Source of the DNA: Agrococcus sp. KRD186
Lineage (GTDB): Bacteria > Actinomycetota > Actinomycetes > Actinomycetales > Microbacteriaceae
Assembly (NCBI RefSeq): GCF_017168255.1
Contig: NZ_JABFAP010000001.1
Span: forward strand, 2,115,747-2,179,746
Direction of reading: 5' to 3'
DNA length: 64,000 nucleotides
In this document: piece after piece, positions 8,810-16,595 of the stretch
How positions within the stretch are numbered: position 1 is the first letter of the stretch
Layout: the number at the start of each line of letters is the position of its first letter
Program-made: the position numbers and the translations under genes
Notes under the pieces: model-generated
The model's database searches: none
Told to the model about the DNA's origin: nothing
Seen by the model: only the letters and a program-made list of their open reading frames with translations

Positions 8810-9096
8810 CGCTGTTCCTTCGCGAAGAAGGCCGCGGCTTTTTTCAAGAACGTGTTCTCCTCCGCCAGCCTGCGATTCTCCGCCTCCAGCCGCGCGATCC
8901 GCAGCGCCTCGGGCGCCGGCGGCGCCGTCTCAGGGTCGGGGTGCTGCGCCCGGTAGGTCTTCACCCAGTAGCCCAGCGAGCTCTCGTTGATCTCCAGCTC
9001 ACGCGCGACCTGCGCGATCGGCCGGCGCCCCTGCACCACCAACTGGACCGCGTCGGCTTTGAACTCCGGCGTGAACGTCCTGCGATTCGTAGACAT
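8806..9096 (-). CDS. IS3-family transposase OrfA (helix-turn-helix)
   Basis: This 96-residue protein has an N-terminal helix-turn-helix (TPEFKADAVQLVVQG to INESSLGYWVKTY) and a C-terminal leucine zipper (IARLEAENRRLAEENTFLKK). It binds the element ends and, when fused to OrfB by frameshifting, forms the active transposase. A six-adenine run before its end fits that mechanism. Confidence 0.92.
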   Translation of the reverse strand: MSTNRRTFTPEFKADAVQLVVQGRRPIAQVARELEINESSLGYWVKTYRAQHPDPETAPPAPEALRIARLEAENRRLAEENTFLKKAAAFFAKEQR

Positions 9097-9146
9097 GATT
9101 CCCTGTCGTGCCTTCCTGGTAACGACTGTCTACGAGAAGTGTCACA

Positions 9147-9424
9147 CCCCAGCGGATGGTGCGCCGATCAGGGTTGACTGCAACTGCCCGCCCGGGCACG
9201 AGCTCTATGCCGAGCGGCGCGACGTCCTCGAGCGCCGCCTGCTCGACAGTGAGCAAGCCGGGCAGCAGCCCCTTGTCGACCAAGGTCCGGTTGTACGGCG
9301 CGTGCGGCTCGTCATGCATGATGCGCACGGAACCGGCAAAGCCCAGTCCACGCAGCGTCACGGCTGCCGAGTGTCCGGCAGCTCCGGCTCCAATGATCAG
9401 CACGTCCGACTCGAGCATCGACAT
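9147..9424 (-). pseudogene. FAD-dependent oxidoreductase, N-terminal fragment
   Basis: The 93 remaining residues hold the dinucleotide-binding motif GAGAAGHSAA (about 12-21) and RIMHDEPHAPYNRTLVDKGL, typical of ferredoxin reductase-like flavoproteins. The gene is cut at 9146 by the IS3 element and the rest is absent. A good ribosome-binding site (AAGGGAGAG) marks the start. It is divergent from copZ and shares its CsoR-like operator region, so it was once probably part of the copper response. Confidence 0.8.
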
Positions 9425-9481
9425 CGCCCGCTCTCCCTTCCCTTGACCGCGTACCCGGCTAGGTATAGCGTCGTGCTGAAC

Positions 9482-9500
9482 GATACCCCCCAGGGGTATC
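9482..9500. promoter_or_regulatory. CsoR-type copper operator upstream of copZ
   Basis: GATACCCC-CCA-GGGGTATC is a perfect palindrome with the G/C tract core characteristic of CsoR operators. It lies 24 bases before the copZ start and between divergent genes. The cognate repressor gene ends the same operon at 15144-15464. Without Cu(I), CsoR would block transcription here. Confidence 0.88.
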
Positions 9501-9523
9501 TTGTCAAACGGAAGGAAGGCACC

Positions 9524-9736
9524 ATGAGCAACTCCGAGTTCCAGGTCACCGGCATGACATGCGGTCACTGCGAGGCAGCGGTCCGCGCCGAGGTCGAGCA
9601 GGTCGTCGGCGTCGAGAACGTCGACGTGAGCGCGCAGACCGGGCGCCTCGTGGTCACCGGCTCGCAGCCGATCGACGACGCAGCCATCCTCGCCGCGGTC
9701 GACGAAGCCGGCTACGAGGCGGCCTCACTCCGATGA
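9524..9736 (+). CDS. copZ: Copper chaperone CopZ (HMA domain)
   Basis: This 70-residue heavy-metal-associated domain carries Cu(I) to the export ATPase in the cytosol. The metal site is GMTCGHC (Cys at about 13 and 16), and the fold ends with the usual GYEAASL. A strong ribosome-binding site (GGAAGGAAGG) precedes the ATG. It is the first gene after the CsoR operator, and its TGA overlaps the next ATG, so it leads the copper operon. Confidence 0.95.
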   Translation: MSNSEFQVTGMTCGHCEAAVRAEVEQVVGVENVDVSAQTGRLVVTGSQPIDDAAILAAVDEAGYEAASLR

Positions 9737-10080
9737 ACACCGGCGCCCGATTGGGCATCTATGGCGCTGGCCTCGTGTTCGCGTTCGGCGGGACCTTCGC
9801 CATCGCCGGCGCGTTGGTTCCCGACGATGCCGCCGCCAATTGGGCGCAAGACGACCCGGCCGGCCACGGGGACCCGGCCGCCAGCACGGCAACACCATCG
9901 CAACCCGGGCAGCGAGCGCAGGAGATCGACGTGACCGGAGTGACCATCGCGCGATCGGGCCTCACGATCGGGCCCATCGATGCTCCCGCGACGCTCGACG
10001 CGACGCACTCGGCGGACAGCGAGGACGCCACCGATGAACCGGCAGGCACCGACAGCGACGCCGAGCACGACGGACACTGA
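9733..10080 (+). CDS. Small membrane-anchored protein of the copper operon
   Basis: This 115-residue protein has one N-terminal transmembrane segment (LGIYGAGLVFAFGGTFAIAG), then a Pro/Thr/Ala-rich linker, a short conserved stretch (EIDVTGVTIARSGLTIGPID) and an acidic His-ended tail. It overlaps copZ by four bases. Its first half resembles longer membrane-anchored proteins that sit between CopZ and CopA in related actinobacteria. Here the outer domain seems missing, and the tail is acidic. It may be a natural short form or an old truncation. Function is unknown, but it is presumably extracytoplasmic metal handling. Confidence 0.75.
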   Translation: MNTGARLGIYGAGLVFAFGGTFAIAGALVPDDAAANWAQDDPAGHGDPAASTATPSQPGQRAQEIDVTGVTIARSGLTIGPIDAPATLDATHSADSEDATDEPAGTDSDAEHDGH

Positions 10081-10128
10081 CCAGGAACGAGCCCCGGATG
10101 CGCCCGGCGCACCGACGAGGAGACGACC

Positions 10129-12456
10129 ATGACGGACTTGCAAGCAGCGGCTGCGGCTTCCAGCGTGGAGCTGGAGATCGGCGGGATGACGTGCGCATCC
10201 TGCGCGATGCGGATCGAGAAGAAGCTGAACAAACTCGACGGGGTCACCGCGACCGTGAACTACGCGACCGAAAAAGCCAAGGTGTCTGCACCCGCAGACT
10301 TCGACCCGGCGCTGCTGATCGCCGAGGTCGAGAAGACGGGCTACACCGCAGCACTTCCCGCCCCGGAGCAGTCCTCGACGACCGACGACGACGGCGAGGC
10401 CCCGGATGCGGAGCTGGTGAGCCTGCGACACCGACTGATCGGCGCCGTCGTGCTCACCGTCCCCGTCATCGCCATGGCGATGGCACCGGTGCTGCAGTTC
10501 ACCTACTGGCAGTGGCTCTCGCTCGCGCTCGCCGCGCCGGTGATCGTGTGGGGCGCGTGGCCGTTCCACAAGGCGGCGTGGACGAACCTGCGGCACGGTG
10601 CCGCGACGATGGACACGCTCATCTCGATGGGCACCAGCGCGGCGCTGCTGTGGTCGCTGTACGCCCTGTTCTTCGGCACCGCCGGCGTCCCCGGCATGAC
10701 GCACCCGTTCGAGCTCACCGTCGCCCCCAGTGACGGCGCCGCGAACATCTACCTGGAAGTCGGCGCCGGGGTGACGATGTTCATCCTGGCCGGCCGCTAC
10801 TTCGAGAAGCGCTCCAAGCGGCAGGCCGGCGCGGCCCTGCGCGCACTGCTCGATCTGGGCGCGAAGGACGTCGCCGTGCTCCGTGAGGGCGTCGAGATCC
10901 GCATCCCGACCAAGGATCTCGCGGTCGGTGACGAGTTCGTCGTCCGGCCGGGCGAGAAGATCGCCACCGACGGCATCGTCGTCTCCGGCACCTCCGCCGT
11001 CGACGCCTCCATGCTCACCGGCGAATCGGTGCCCGTCGAGGTCGGGGAGGGCGACACCGTCACCGGCGCCACCGTCAACGCGGGCGGCCGCATCGTCGTG
11101 CGAGCCACACGCGTCGGCTCCGCCACGCAGCTGGCCCAGATGGCGAAGCTCGTGGAGGATGCGCAGTCCGGCAAGGCCGAGGTGCAGCGCCTTGCCGACA
11201 AGATCTCCGGCATCTTCGTGCCGATCGTGATCGTCATCGCCGTGGGCACGCTCGGCGCCTGGCTCGGCGCCGGCTTCCCCGCCGCGGCCGCATTCACCGC
11301 CGCCGTCGCCGTGCTCATCATCGCCTGCCCCTGCGCGCTCGGTCTCGCCACCCCCACCGCGCTGCTGGTAGGCACGGGGCGCGGCGCACAGATGGGCATC
11401 CTCATCAAGGGGCCGGAAGTGCTCGAGTCCACACGCCGCATCGACACCATCGTGCTCGACAAGACCGGCACCGTCACCGCGGGGAAGATGACCCTCACCG
11501 ACGTGCACACCGCCGACGGCACCGACCGGACCGAACTGCTCCGCCTCGCGGGCGCCCTGGAGGACGCGTCCGAGCACCCGATCGCCCAGGCCGTCGCGAA
11601 GGCCGCGGTGCAGGAGCTCGGTGCGCTGCCTACTCCAGAAGGCTTCACGAACATCGAGGGCAAGGGCGTGCAGGGCCTCGTCGACGGGCACGCGGTGATC
11701 GTCGGCCGGGCCTCGCTGCTGGCCGACTGGTCCCTGCACCTATCTGCCGAGCTCGCCAAGGCGAAGGCCGCAGCCGAGCGCCAGGGGAAGACCGCGATCG
11801 CCGCCGGCTGGGACGGTCAGGCGCGCGGCGTGCTCGTCGTCGCCGACACCGTCAAGCCCACGAGCGCGGCCGCCGTGGCGCAGTTCAAGCGCCTGGGACT
11901 CACGCCGGTGCTGCTCACCGGCGACAACCAGACCGTGGCCGAGCAGATCGCCGCCGAGGTAGGCATCACCGAAGTGATCGCAGAGGTGCTGCCGCTGGAC
12001 AAGGTCGACGTCATCACTCGACTGCAACGCGAGGGCAAGGCTGTCGCGATGGTCGGCGACGGCGTGAACGACGCCGCCGCCCTCGCCCAGGCCGACCTGG
12101 GCCTCGCGATGGGCACCGGCACCGACGTCGCGATCGAAGCCTCCGACATCACGCTCGTCCGCGGCGACCTGCGCAGCGCCGCCGACGCCATCCGGCTCTC
12201 CCGGAAGACGCTCGGCACCATCAAGGGCAACCTGTTCTGGGCCTTCGCCTACAACGTCGCCGCCATCCCGCTGGCGGCGCTCGGCCTGCTCAACCCCATG
12301 CTCGCCGGCGCGGCGATGGCGTTCTCCAGCGTCTTCGTCGTCGGCAACAGCCTCCGCCTCCGCAGCTTCAAGAGCGAGGCGGTGGACCCCGCACCGACAG
12401 CCACGGCCGCACCGCGTCCTGCGGCGCGGTCGGCAGCAGTCGCCATCCATCACTGA
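10129..12456 (+). CDS. copA: Cu(I)-exporting P1B-type ATPase CopA
   Basis: This ATPase pumps Cu(I) out of the cell. The 775 residues contain one N-terminal HMA domain (GMTCASC, Cys22 and Cys25), the metal-transporting helix motif CPC (400-402, then ALGLATPTA), the phosphorylation site DKTGT (Asp444), the nucleotide-domain Ser-Glu-His-Pro (SEHPIAQAV) and the hinge [10 protein letters not shown]. It is the third gene of the CsoR-controlled operon, 48 bases after the small membrane protein. Length and motifs are standard for class IB-1. Confidence 0.96.
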   Translation: MTDLQAAAAASSVELEIGGMTCASCAMRIEKKLNKLDGVTATVNYATEKAKVSAPADFDPALLIAEVEKTGYTAALPAPEQSSTTDDDGEAPDAELVSLRHRLIGAVVLTVPVIAMAMAPVLQFTYWQWLSLALAAPVIVWGAWPFHKAAWTNLRHGAATMDTLISMGTSAALLWSLYALFFGTAGVPGMTHPFELTVAPSDGAANIYLEVGAGVTMFILAGRYFEKRSKRQAGAALRALLDLGAKDVAVLREGVEIRIPTKDLAVGDEFVVRPGEKIATDGIVVSGTSAVDASMLTGESVPVEVGEGDTVTGATVNAGGRIVVRATRVGSATQLAQMAKLVEDAQSGKAEVQRLADKISGIFVPIVIVIAVGTLGAWLGAGFPAAAAFTAAVAVLIIACPCALGLATPTALLVGTGRGAQMGILIKGPEVLESTRRIDTIVLDKTGTVTAGKMTLTDVHTADGTDRTELLRLAGALEDASEHPIAQAVAKAAVQELGALPTPEGFTNIEGKGVQGLVDGHAVIVGRASLLADWSLHLSAELAKAKAAAERQGKTAIAAGWDGQARGVLVVADTVKPTSAAAVAQFKRLGLTPVLLTGDNQTVAEQIAAEVGITEVIAEVLPLDKVDVITRLQREGKAVAMVGDGVNDAAALAQADLGLAMGTGTDVAIEASDITLVRGDLRSAADAIRLSRKTLGTIKGNLFWAFAYNVAAIPLAALGLLNPMLAGAAMAFSSVFVVGNSLRLRSFKSEAVDPAPTATAAPRPAARSAAVAIHH

Positions 12457-12467
12457 GAGGAACCCCC

Positions 12468-12773
12468 ATGTCCAACACCACCGGTCACGACCACAGCCAC
12501 GACAGCCACAATCACGGCAGCCATGATCACGCCGGCCATCACGAGGATCACAGCCACGGCCACAGCCACACCGCCACCGGCACCCACGGGCACGGTGCAG
12601 CCGCCGGTGAGATCGCCGAGTGCCCGGTGATGGCCGGCAGTACGGTCCTGAAGTCGGACGCCGAGACGGCGGGCCTCGTCCGCGACTTCGAGGGCACCCG
12701 CTACTACCTGTGCTGCGCCGCCTGCGGGCCCTTGTTCGACGCCGACCCCGCGAAGTACGCCGCCGCGGCCTGA
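12468..12773 (+). CDS. His-rich YHS-domain metal-binding protein
   Basis: This 101-residue protein has a histidine-rich N-terminal half (repeats of H-x-H between 7 and 43) joined to a YHS-like domain. That domain has CPVM (about 53) and YYLCCAACGPLFDADPAKYA. Such domains bind copper in P-ATPase tails and in stand-alone partners. It starts 11 bases after copA stops and is followed by a strong hairpin. A role as a Cu(I) buffer or chaperone is likely. Whether it is cytosolic is inferred from the absence of a signal peptide. Confidence 0.85.
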   Translation: MSNTTGHDHSHDSHNHGSHDHAGHHEDHSHGHSHTATGTHGHGAAAGEIAECPVMAGSTVLKSDAETAGLVRDFEGTRYYLCCAACGPLFDADPAKYAAAA

Positions 12774-12776
12774 ACC

Positions 12777-12818
12777 AAGCAGTGTCGGACCTGTCGCCAG
12801 ACAGGTCCGACACTGCTT
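12777..12818. terminator. Perfect 19-bp hairpin between YHS gene and copB-like gene
   Basis: AAGCAGTGTCGGACCTGTC and its exact complement are separated by a 4-base loop. No T-run follows on the plus strand. It could terminate the copZ-copA part, act as a processing or mRNA-stabilising stem, or attenuate expression of the downstream ATPase. Confidence 0.7.
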
Positions 12819-12841
12819 CCCGTACCCGAGAGGATGAGACC

Positions 12842-15124
12842 ATGACCAACCCGCACGAGCACCGACCCGACCCGACGCATCTCGCCCAGCTCCACGCGCA
12901 GCACGCCGCCGCACCGATGGAGGCACCCGAGGCCAACGGGTCCGACCATGCAGACCATCATCACGTTCAGGCTCAGCCGACGGGTGCGCACGATCGGATG
13001 GGGGGTCACGCGACCGCGGCGTCCGACGGTGCGGCCACGAGCGACTCCCATGGCGGAAGCCACATGTCGCATGCGGGCCACGACGACCATGGCGCAGATG
13101 GCGAACACGGCGGTCACGGCGGTCACGGCGGTCACGGCGGTCACGGCGATCACGTCGGGCAGTTCCGTCGCCTGTTCTGGATCATGCTGGCCCTGGCGGT
13201 CCCGACGGTCGCGCTCTCGGGCATGTTCGCGATGATCGTCGGCTACACGCTCCCGGACATCCCCGGACTCGCCTGGGTCTCCCCCGTGCTCGGCACGGTG
13301 ATGTACGTGTGGGGCGGCAAGCCCTTCCTGACCGGCGCTGTGAGCGAGATCCGCGCGCGCAAGCCCGGCATGATGCTGCTGATCGGCCTCGCGATCACCG
13401 TCGCGTTCATCGCCTCATGGGGCGCCAGCCTCGGACTGCTGCACCACGAGCTCGACTTCTGGTGGGAGCTCGCGCTGCTGATCGTGATCATGCTGCTCGG
13501 GCACTGGATCGAGATGCGCTCGCTCGCGCAGACCACCAGCGCTCTGGACTCGCTCGCGGCGCTGCTCCCGGACGAGGCCGAGCGTGTGGAAGGCGACAGC
13601 GTCGTCACCGTCGCGCCTGCCGATCTTGCGGTCGGAGACGTCGTCGTCGTCCGTCCCGGCGGCAGCGTGCCCGCCGATGGCAGCATCGTCGATGGACGCG
13701 CAGCCATGGACGAGTCGATGGTCACGGGAGAGTCGCAGACGGTCACGCGCACCATCGGCGAATCCGTCACCGCCGGCACCGTCGCCACAGATTCCGGCCT
13801 GCGCGTCGAAGTGACCGCCACCGGTGACGACACCGCCCTCGCAGGCATCCAGCGGCTGGTCACGGACGCGCAGAGCTCCTCCTCCCGAGCGCAGCGTCTC
13901 GCCGACACCGCCGCCGGATGGCTCTTCTGGTTCGCGCTCGGCGCGGCAGCGATCACCGCGATCGTCTGGACCCTCGTCGGTCTCCCTGACGCGGCGGTCA
14001 TCCGCACCATCACCGTGCTCGTCATCGCCTGCCCCCACGCGCTCGGTTTGGCCATCCCGCTGGTGGTCTCCATCGCCACCGAGCGTGCCGCCCGCGGTGG
14101 CGTGCTCGTCAAGGATCGCCTCGCGCTCGAGAGCATGCGCACCGTCGACACGGTGCTGTTCGACAAGACCGGCACCCTCACCAAGGGCGAGCCGACGGTG
14201 ACCGACATCGCCGTGATCGATGGCCACGACCCGGATCACGTGCTCGGTCTCGCCGCGTCCGCCGAGTCCGACAGCGAGCACCCGCTCGCCAAGGCGATCG
14301 TCCGCGCAGCCGCCGCCAAGGAACTCACCGTGCCGCGCAGCCGTGACTTCTCCTCCTCCCCCGCGGTCGGCGTCACCGCGACTGTCGACGGGGCGACTGT
14401 CCGTGTCGGCGGACCGCACCTGCTCACCGAAGAATCCGCGCACGAGCTCGAGGTCGCCGACCAGTGGCGCTCCGACGGGGCGATCATCCTCCACGTCATC
14501 CAGAACGGCCAGGTCATCGGAGCCCTCAAGCTCGCCGACGAGATCCGCGCGGAGTCGCGCGAGGCGATCGAAGCGCTGCACGCGCTCGACGTGCAAGTCG
14601 TCATGATCACCGGTGACGCGGAAGCCGTGGCACGTTCGGTCGCTGAGGAGCTGGGCATCGACCGGTTCTTCGCCGGCGTGCGCCCGGAGGACAAGGCCGC
14701 GAAGGTGCAGCAGCTGCAGCGCGAGGGCCGGAAGGTCGCGATGGTCGGAGACGGCGTGAACGACGCCCCGGCCCTCGCCCAAGCGGATGTGGGGCTCGCG
14801 ATCGGCGCCGGCACCGATGTCGCGATCGCATCCGCTGGCGTCATCCTCGCCAGCGACGACCCCCGCTCCGTGCTCTCGGTGATCGAGCTCTCCCGCGCCG
14901 CCTACCGGAAGATGAAGCAGAACCTCTGGTGGGCAGCCGGCTACAACCTCATCTCCGTGCCGCTGGCGGCCGGCGTGCTCGCACCCATCGGGTTCGTGCT
15001 GCCGATGTCCGTCGGCGCCGTCCTGATGTCGCTCTCGACGATCGTCGTGGCGCTCAACGCGCAGCTGCTCCGCCGTCTCGATCTGCGGCCCGAAGCCACG
15101 ACCCGAGCCGTTCTCCAGCAATGA
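12842..15124 (+). CDS. copB: P1B-3-type copper ATPase (CopB-like, CPH motif)
   Basis: This 760-residue pump carries CPH (397-399) in the transport helix, the mark of the P1B-3 group usually linked to copper or silver. The N terminus is not an HMA domain but a roughly 100-residue His/Met/Asp-rich tail ending in a GGH repeat. DKTGT (Asp441), TGES, SEHPLAKAI and [10 protein letters not shown] are present. The start follows an AGAGGATGAGA ribosome-binding site. It lies between the hairpin and csoR in the copper operon, giving the island two pumps of different class. Confidence 0.93.
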   Translation: MTNPHEHRPDPTHLAQLHAQHAAAPMEAPEANGSDHADHHHVQAQPTGAHDRMGGHATAASDGAATSDSHGGSHMSHAGHDDHGADGEHGGHGGHGGHGGHGDHVGQFRRLFWIMLALAVPTVALSGMFAMIVGYTLPDIPGLAWVSPVLGTVMYVWGGKPFLTGAVSEIRARKPGMMLLIGLAITVAFIASWGASLGLLHHELDFWWELALLIVIMLLGHWIEMRSLAQTTSALDSLAALLPDEAERVEGDSVVTVAPADLAVGDVVVVRPGGSVPADGSIVDGRAAMDESMVTGESQTVTRTIGESVTAGTVATDSGLRVEVTATGDDTALAGIQRLVTDAQSSSSRAQRLADTAAGWLFWFALGAAAITAIVWTLVGLPDAAVIRTITVLVIACPHALGLAIPLVVSIATERAARGGVLVKDRLALESMRTVDTVLFDKTGTLTKGEPTVTDIAVIDGHDPDHVLGLAASAESDSEHPLAKAIVRAAAAKELTVPRSRDFSSSPAVGVTATVDGATVRVGGPHLLTEESAHELEVADQWRSDGAIILHVIQNGQVIGALKLADEIRAESREAIEALHALDVQVVMITGDAEAVARSVAEELGIDRFFAGVRPEDKAAKVQQLQREGRKVAMVGDGVNDAPALAQADVGLAIGAGTDVAIASAGVILASDDPRSVLSVIELSRAAYRKMKQNLWWAAGYNLISVPLAAGVLAPIGFVLPMSVGAVLMSLSTIVVALNAQLLRRLDLRPEATTRAVLQQ
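13109..13153 (+). repeat. 9-bp tandem repeat coding Gly-Gly-His
   Basis: Five consecutive GGCGGTCAC units, the last changed to GGCGATCAC, encode the metal-binding GGH repeat at the end of the CopB N-terminal tail. Tandem slippage would change the number of His residues. Confidence 0.9.
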
Positions 15125-15143
15125 ATGCACCGGACCGGAGAGC

Positions 15144-15464
15144 ATGATGACGGACACCACCACTCCCACAACCTGCGATCAGGGTGAGCACGGCTAGATC
15201 ACCGACAAGGCCCGATACCTCGCGCGACTCCGGCGGATCGAGGGACAGGCACGCGGGATCCACCGCATGGTCGATCAAGAGCAGTACTGCATCGACATCC
15301 TCACCCAGATCTCCGCCCTCACCGGCGCGCTGCAGAACGTCGCCGTCGGGCTCCTCGAGGAGCACCTGCGCCACTGCGTCGCCGACGCAGCCCGTGCCGG
15401 CGACGACGTCGCCGAAGAGAGGATCCGCGAAGCATCGCAAGCCATCGGGCGACACATCCGCTGA
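15144..15464 (+). pseudogene. csoR: Copper-sensing repressor CsoR with in-frame TAG
   Basis: CsoR is a Cu(I)-sensing tetrameric repressor (DUF156 family). The frame runs MTDTTTPTTCDQGEHG, then TAG at 15195-15197. It continues without a break through ITDKARYLARLRRIEGQARG, QYCIDILTQISAL and EEHLRHCVADA. The Cys, His and Cys copper ligands are all present. In relatives the residue before ITDK is usually Tyr, so TAC to TAG fits. No ATG, GTG or TTG lies between the stop and the DNA-contacting helix. Unless the stop is bypassed, the repressor is lost and the operon would be unregulated, or regulated by a CsoR encoded elsewhere. Confidence 0.85.
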
Positions 15465-15482
15465 ACCACTCGATGGGGATGA

Positions 15483-16562
15483 CTATCGGGCCCTCGATGG
15501 ACGGCTTGTCGACTCCGACGTGCCCAGCGGCGCGGTCACGAAGTCCCGCCGCATCCCGAGGGTGGTGTCGGTGATGTGCATGGAAGTGGCCGCATCGGGG
15601 GCGCTCTCGGTCAGGGCGCGGATCGCGTCGATGGTCTCCGGCACGACGATGGCCTCGTTGAAGACCTGGTATGTGAGATACACCTCGTCGCCGTTCACGG
15701 TGACGAGGTCCTCCCAGAGCGCCACCTCCCACATGTCGCCTCGTGGTCGACCGAGGTCCCGCATGAGTTCGATCGTGGAGTTCAGCGCGACGAGTCCGTC
15801 CGACATTCGAATGAAGGCGATTCGCGGCGCGGCACGGAAGGCGTCGAGCACCTCATCCCTGGTTGCGTCCCTCGTCAGGTGCAGCGTCCAATAGTGGTTG
15901 TGCGTCTGCGTGTGGGCCCCCTTCGCCGCGATGGTGATGAGGTCGAGGTTCGGCAGCACGGTTTGCGCGTCCGGGCCCTGATGTGAGGGGATGGTCGCTT
16001 CGGGAACCATGGTGTTCATGATGCCGCCCAGGTGCGATTCCCACGGGTCGGTCGCGCGGCGGATGAGCACGCCTCGAGCCTTGGCGAGGAGGCCCGCGTC
16101 CTGGAGTGCGCCGAGCACGCGGACGATGCTCGTGGTGTTGCACGACACCACGCGGGTGCTCTCCCGGCCGAGGGCACTGTCGTAGTTCGCCTGCGCGACG
16201 AACGAGTGCCCGGTCGTCTCATGCGACTCTCCGCCTTGGAGCACGAACTTGACGCCGGCCTCCCGGTACCGCTCGACGTTCCCGGCCGCGATGTGCTTGG
16301 GAGTGGTGTCCACCACGATGTCGGCGCCGTCGATGAGGTCCTGCAGCGTTCCGGCGATGTCGAGTCCTGCCGCGCGCATGCCGTGGACCGCCTCGACAGT
16401 TGCGCCGAAGATGGGCGCCCTTCCAGCGGCGGCCCTGATGCGCCAATCGGTCGCGACGTCGGCGATGCCCACCAATTCCATGTCTGGTTGCAGCTTCACC
16501 GCATCGGCGACCCGCTTTCCGATCACTCCGTAGCCGTTGACAGCCACTCTGGTCGTGCTCAT
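15483..16562 (-). CDS. Type II (archaeal-type) glyceraldehyde-3-phosphate dehydrogenase
   Basis: The enzyme oxidises glyceraldehyde 3-phosphate to 1,3-bisphosphoglycerate, generally with NADP or NAD. The 359 residues begin with a Rossmann motif (VAVNGYGVIGKRVADAV). The catalytic Cys141 is in VVSCNTTSIVR, the signature of the archaeal type II family rather than the usual bacterial GapA (SCTTN). It is the last gene of a four-gene operon after the GH65 fusion (33-bp gap). The C-terminal Ser/Arg-rich tail is probably disordered. In this context it would use the glyceraldehyde phosphate released by the phosphoketolase. It is unlikely to be the cell's main GAPDH. Confidence 0.9.
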   Translation of the reverse strand: MSTTRVAVNGYGVIGKRVADAVKLQPDMELVGIADVATDWRIRAAAGRAPIFGATVEAVHGMRAAGLDIAGTLQDLIDGADIVVDTTPKHIAAGNVERYREAGVKFVLQGGESHETTGHSFVAQANYDSALGRESTRVVSCNTTSIVRVLGALQDAGLLAKARGVLIRRATDPWESHLGGIMNTMVPEATIPSHQGPDAQTVLPNLDLITIAAKGAHTQTHNHYWTLHLTRDATRDEVLDAFRAAPRIAFIRMSDGLVALNSTIELMRDLGRPRGDMWEVALWEDLVTVNGDEVYLTYQVFNEAIVVPETIDAIRALTESAPDAATSMHITDTTLGMRRDFVTAPLGTSESTSRPSRAR

Positions 16563-16595
16563 TGCTGATCCTTCCGGTTCGTGATGTGTCCTGCA

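Larger units (their letters stand above)
7886..9146 (-). mobile_element. IS3-family insertion sequence, 1261 bp
   Basis: Two overlapping frames, orfA and orfB, lie between imperfect terminal inverted repeats. The left repeat (TGTGTCAAGTTTCGTAGAC) and the right repeat read inward (TGTGACACTTCTCGTAGAC) match at 15 of 19 bases. Flanking bases do not form an obvious 3-bp duplication, so the copy may mark a rearrangement junction. Both reading frames look intact. Confidence 0.88.

Noticed and set aside
7409..8956. A 515-residue plus-strand frame across the IS3 element
   Set aside because: It is antisense to clear IS3 transposase genes and lacks any protein signature.
7880..9150. A 3-bp target duplication around the IS3 element
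   Set aside because: Flanks read GGC and CCC, so no direct repeat is present.
13109..13153. A possible CRISPR-like or minisatellite array
   Set aside because: It is a 9-bp coding repeat for Gly-Gly-His inside the CopB-like N-terminal tail.
13415..15169. A 584-residue minus-strand frame
   Set aside because: It is the antisense shadow of the CPH-type ATPase in GC-rich DNA.
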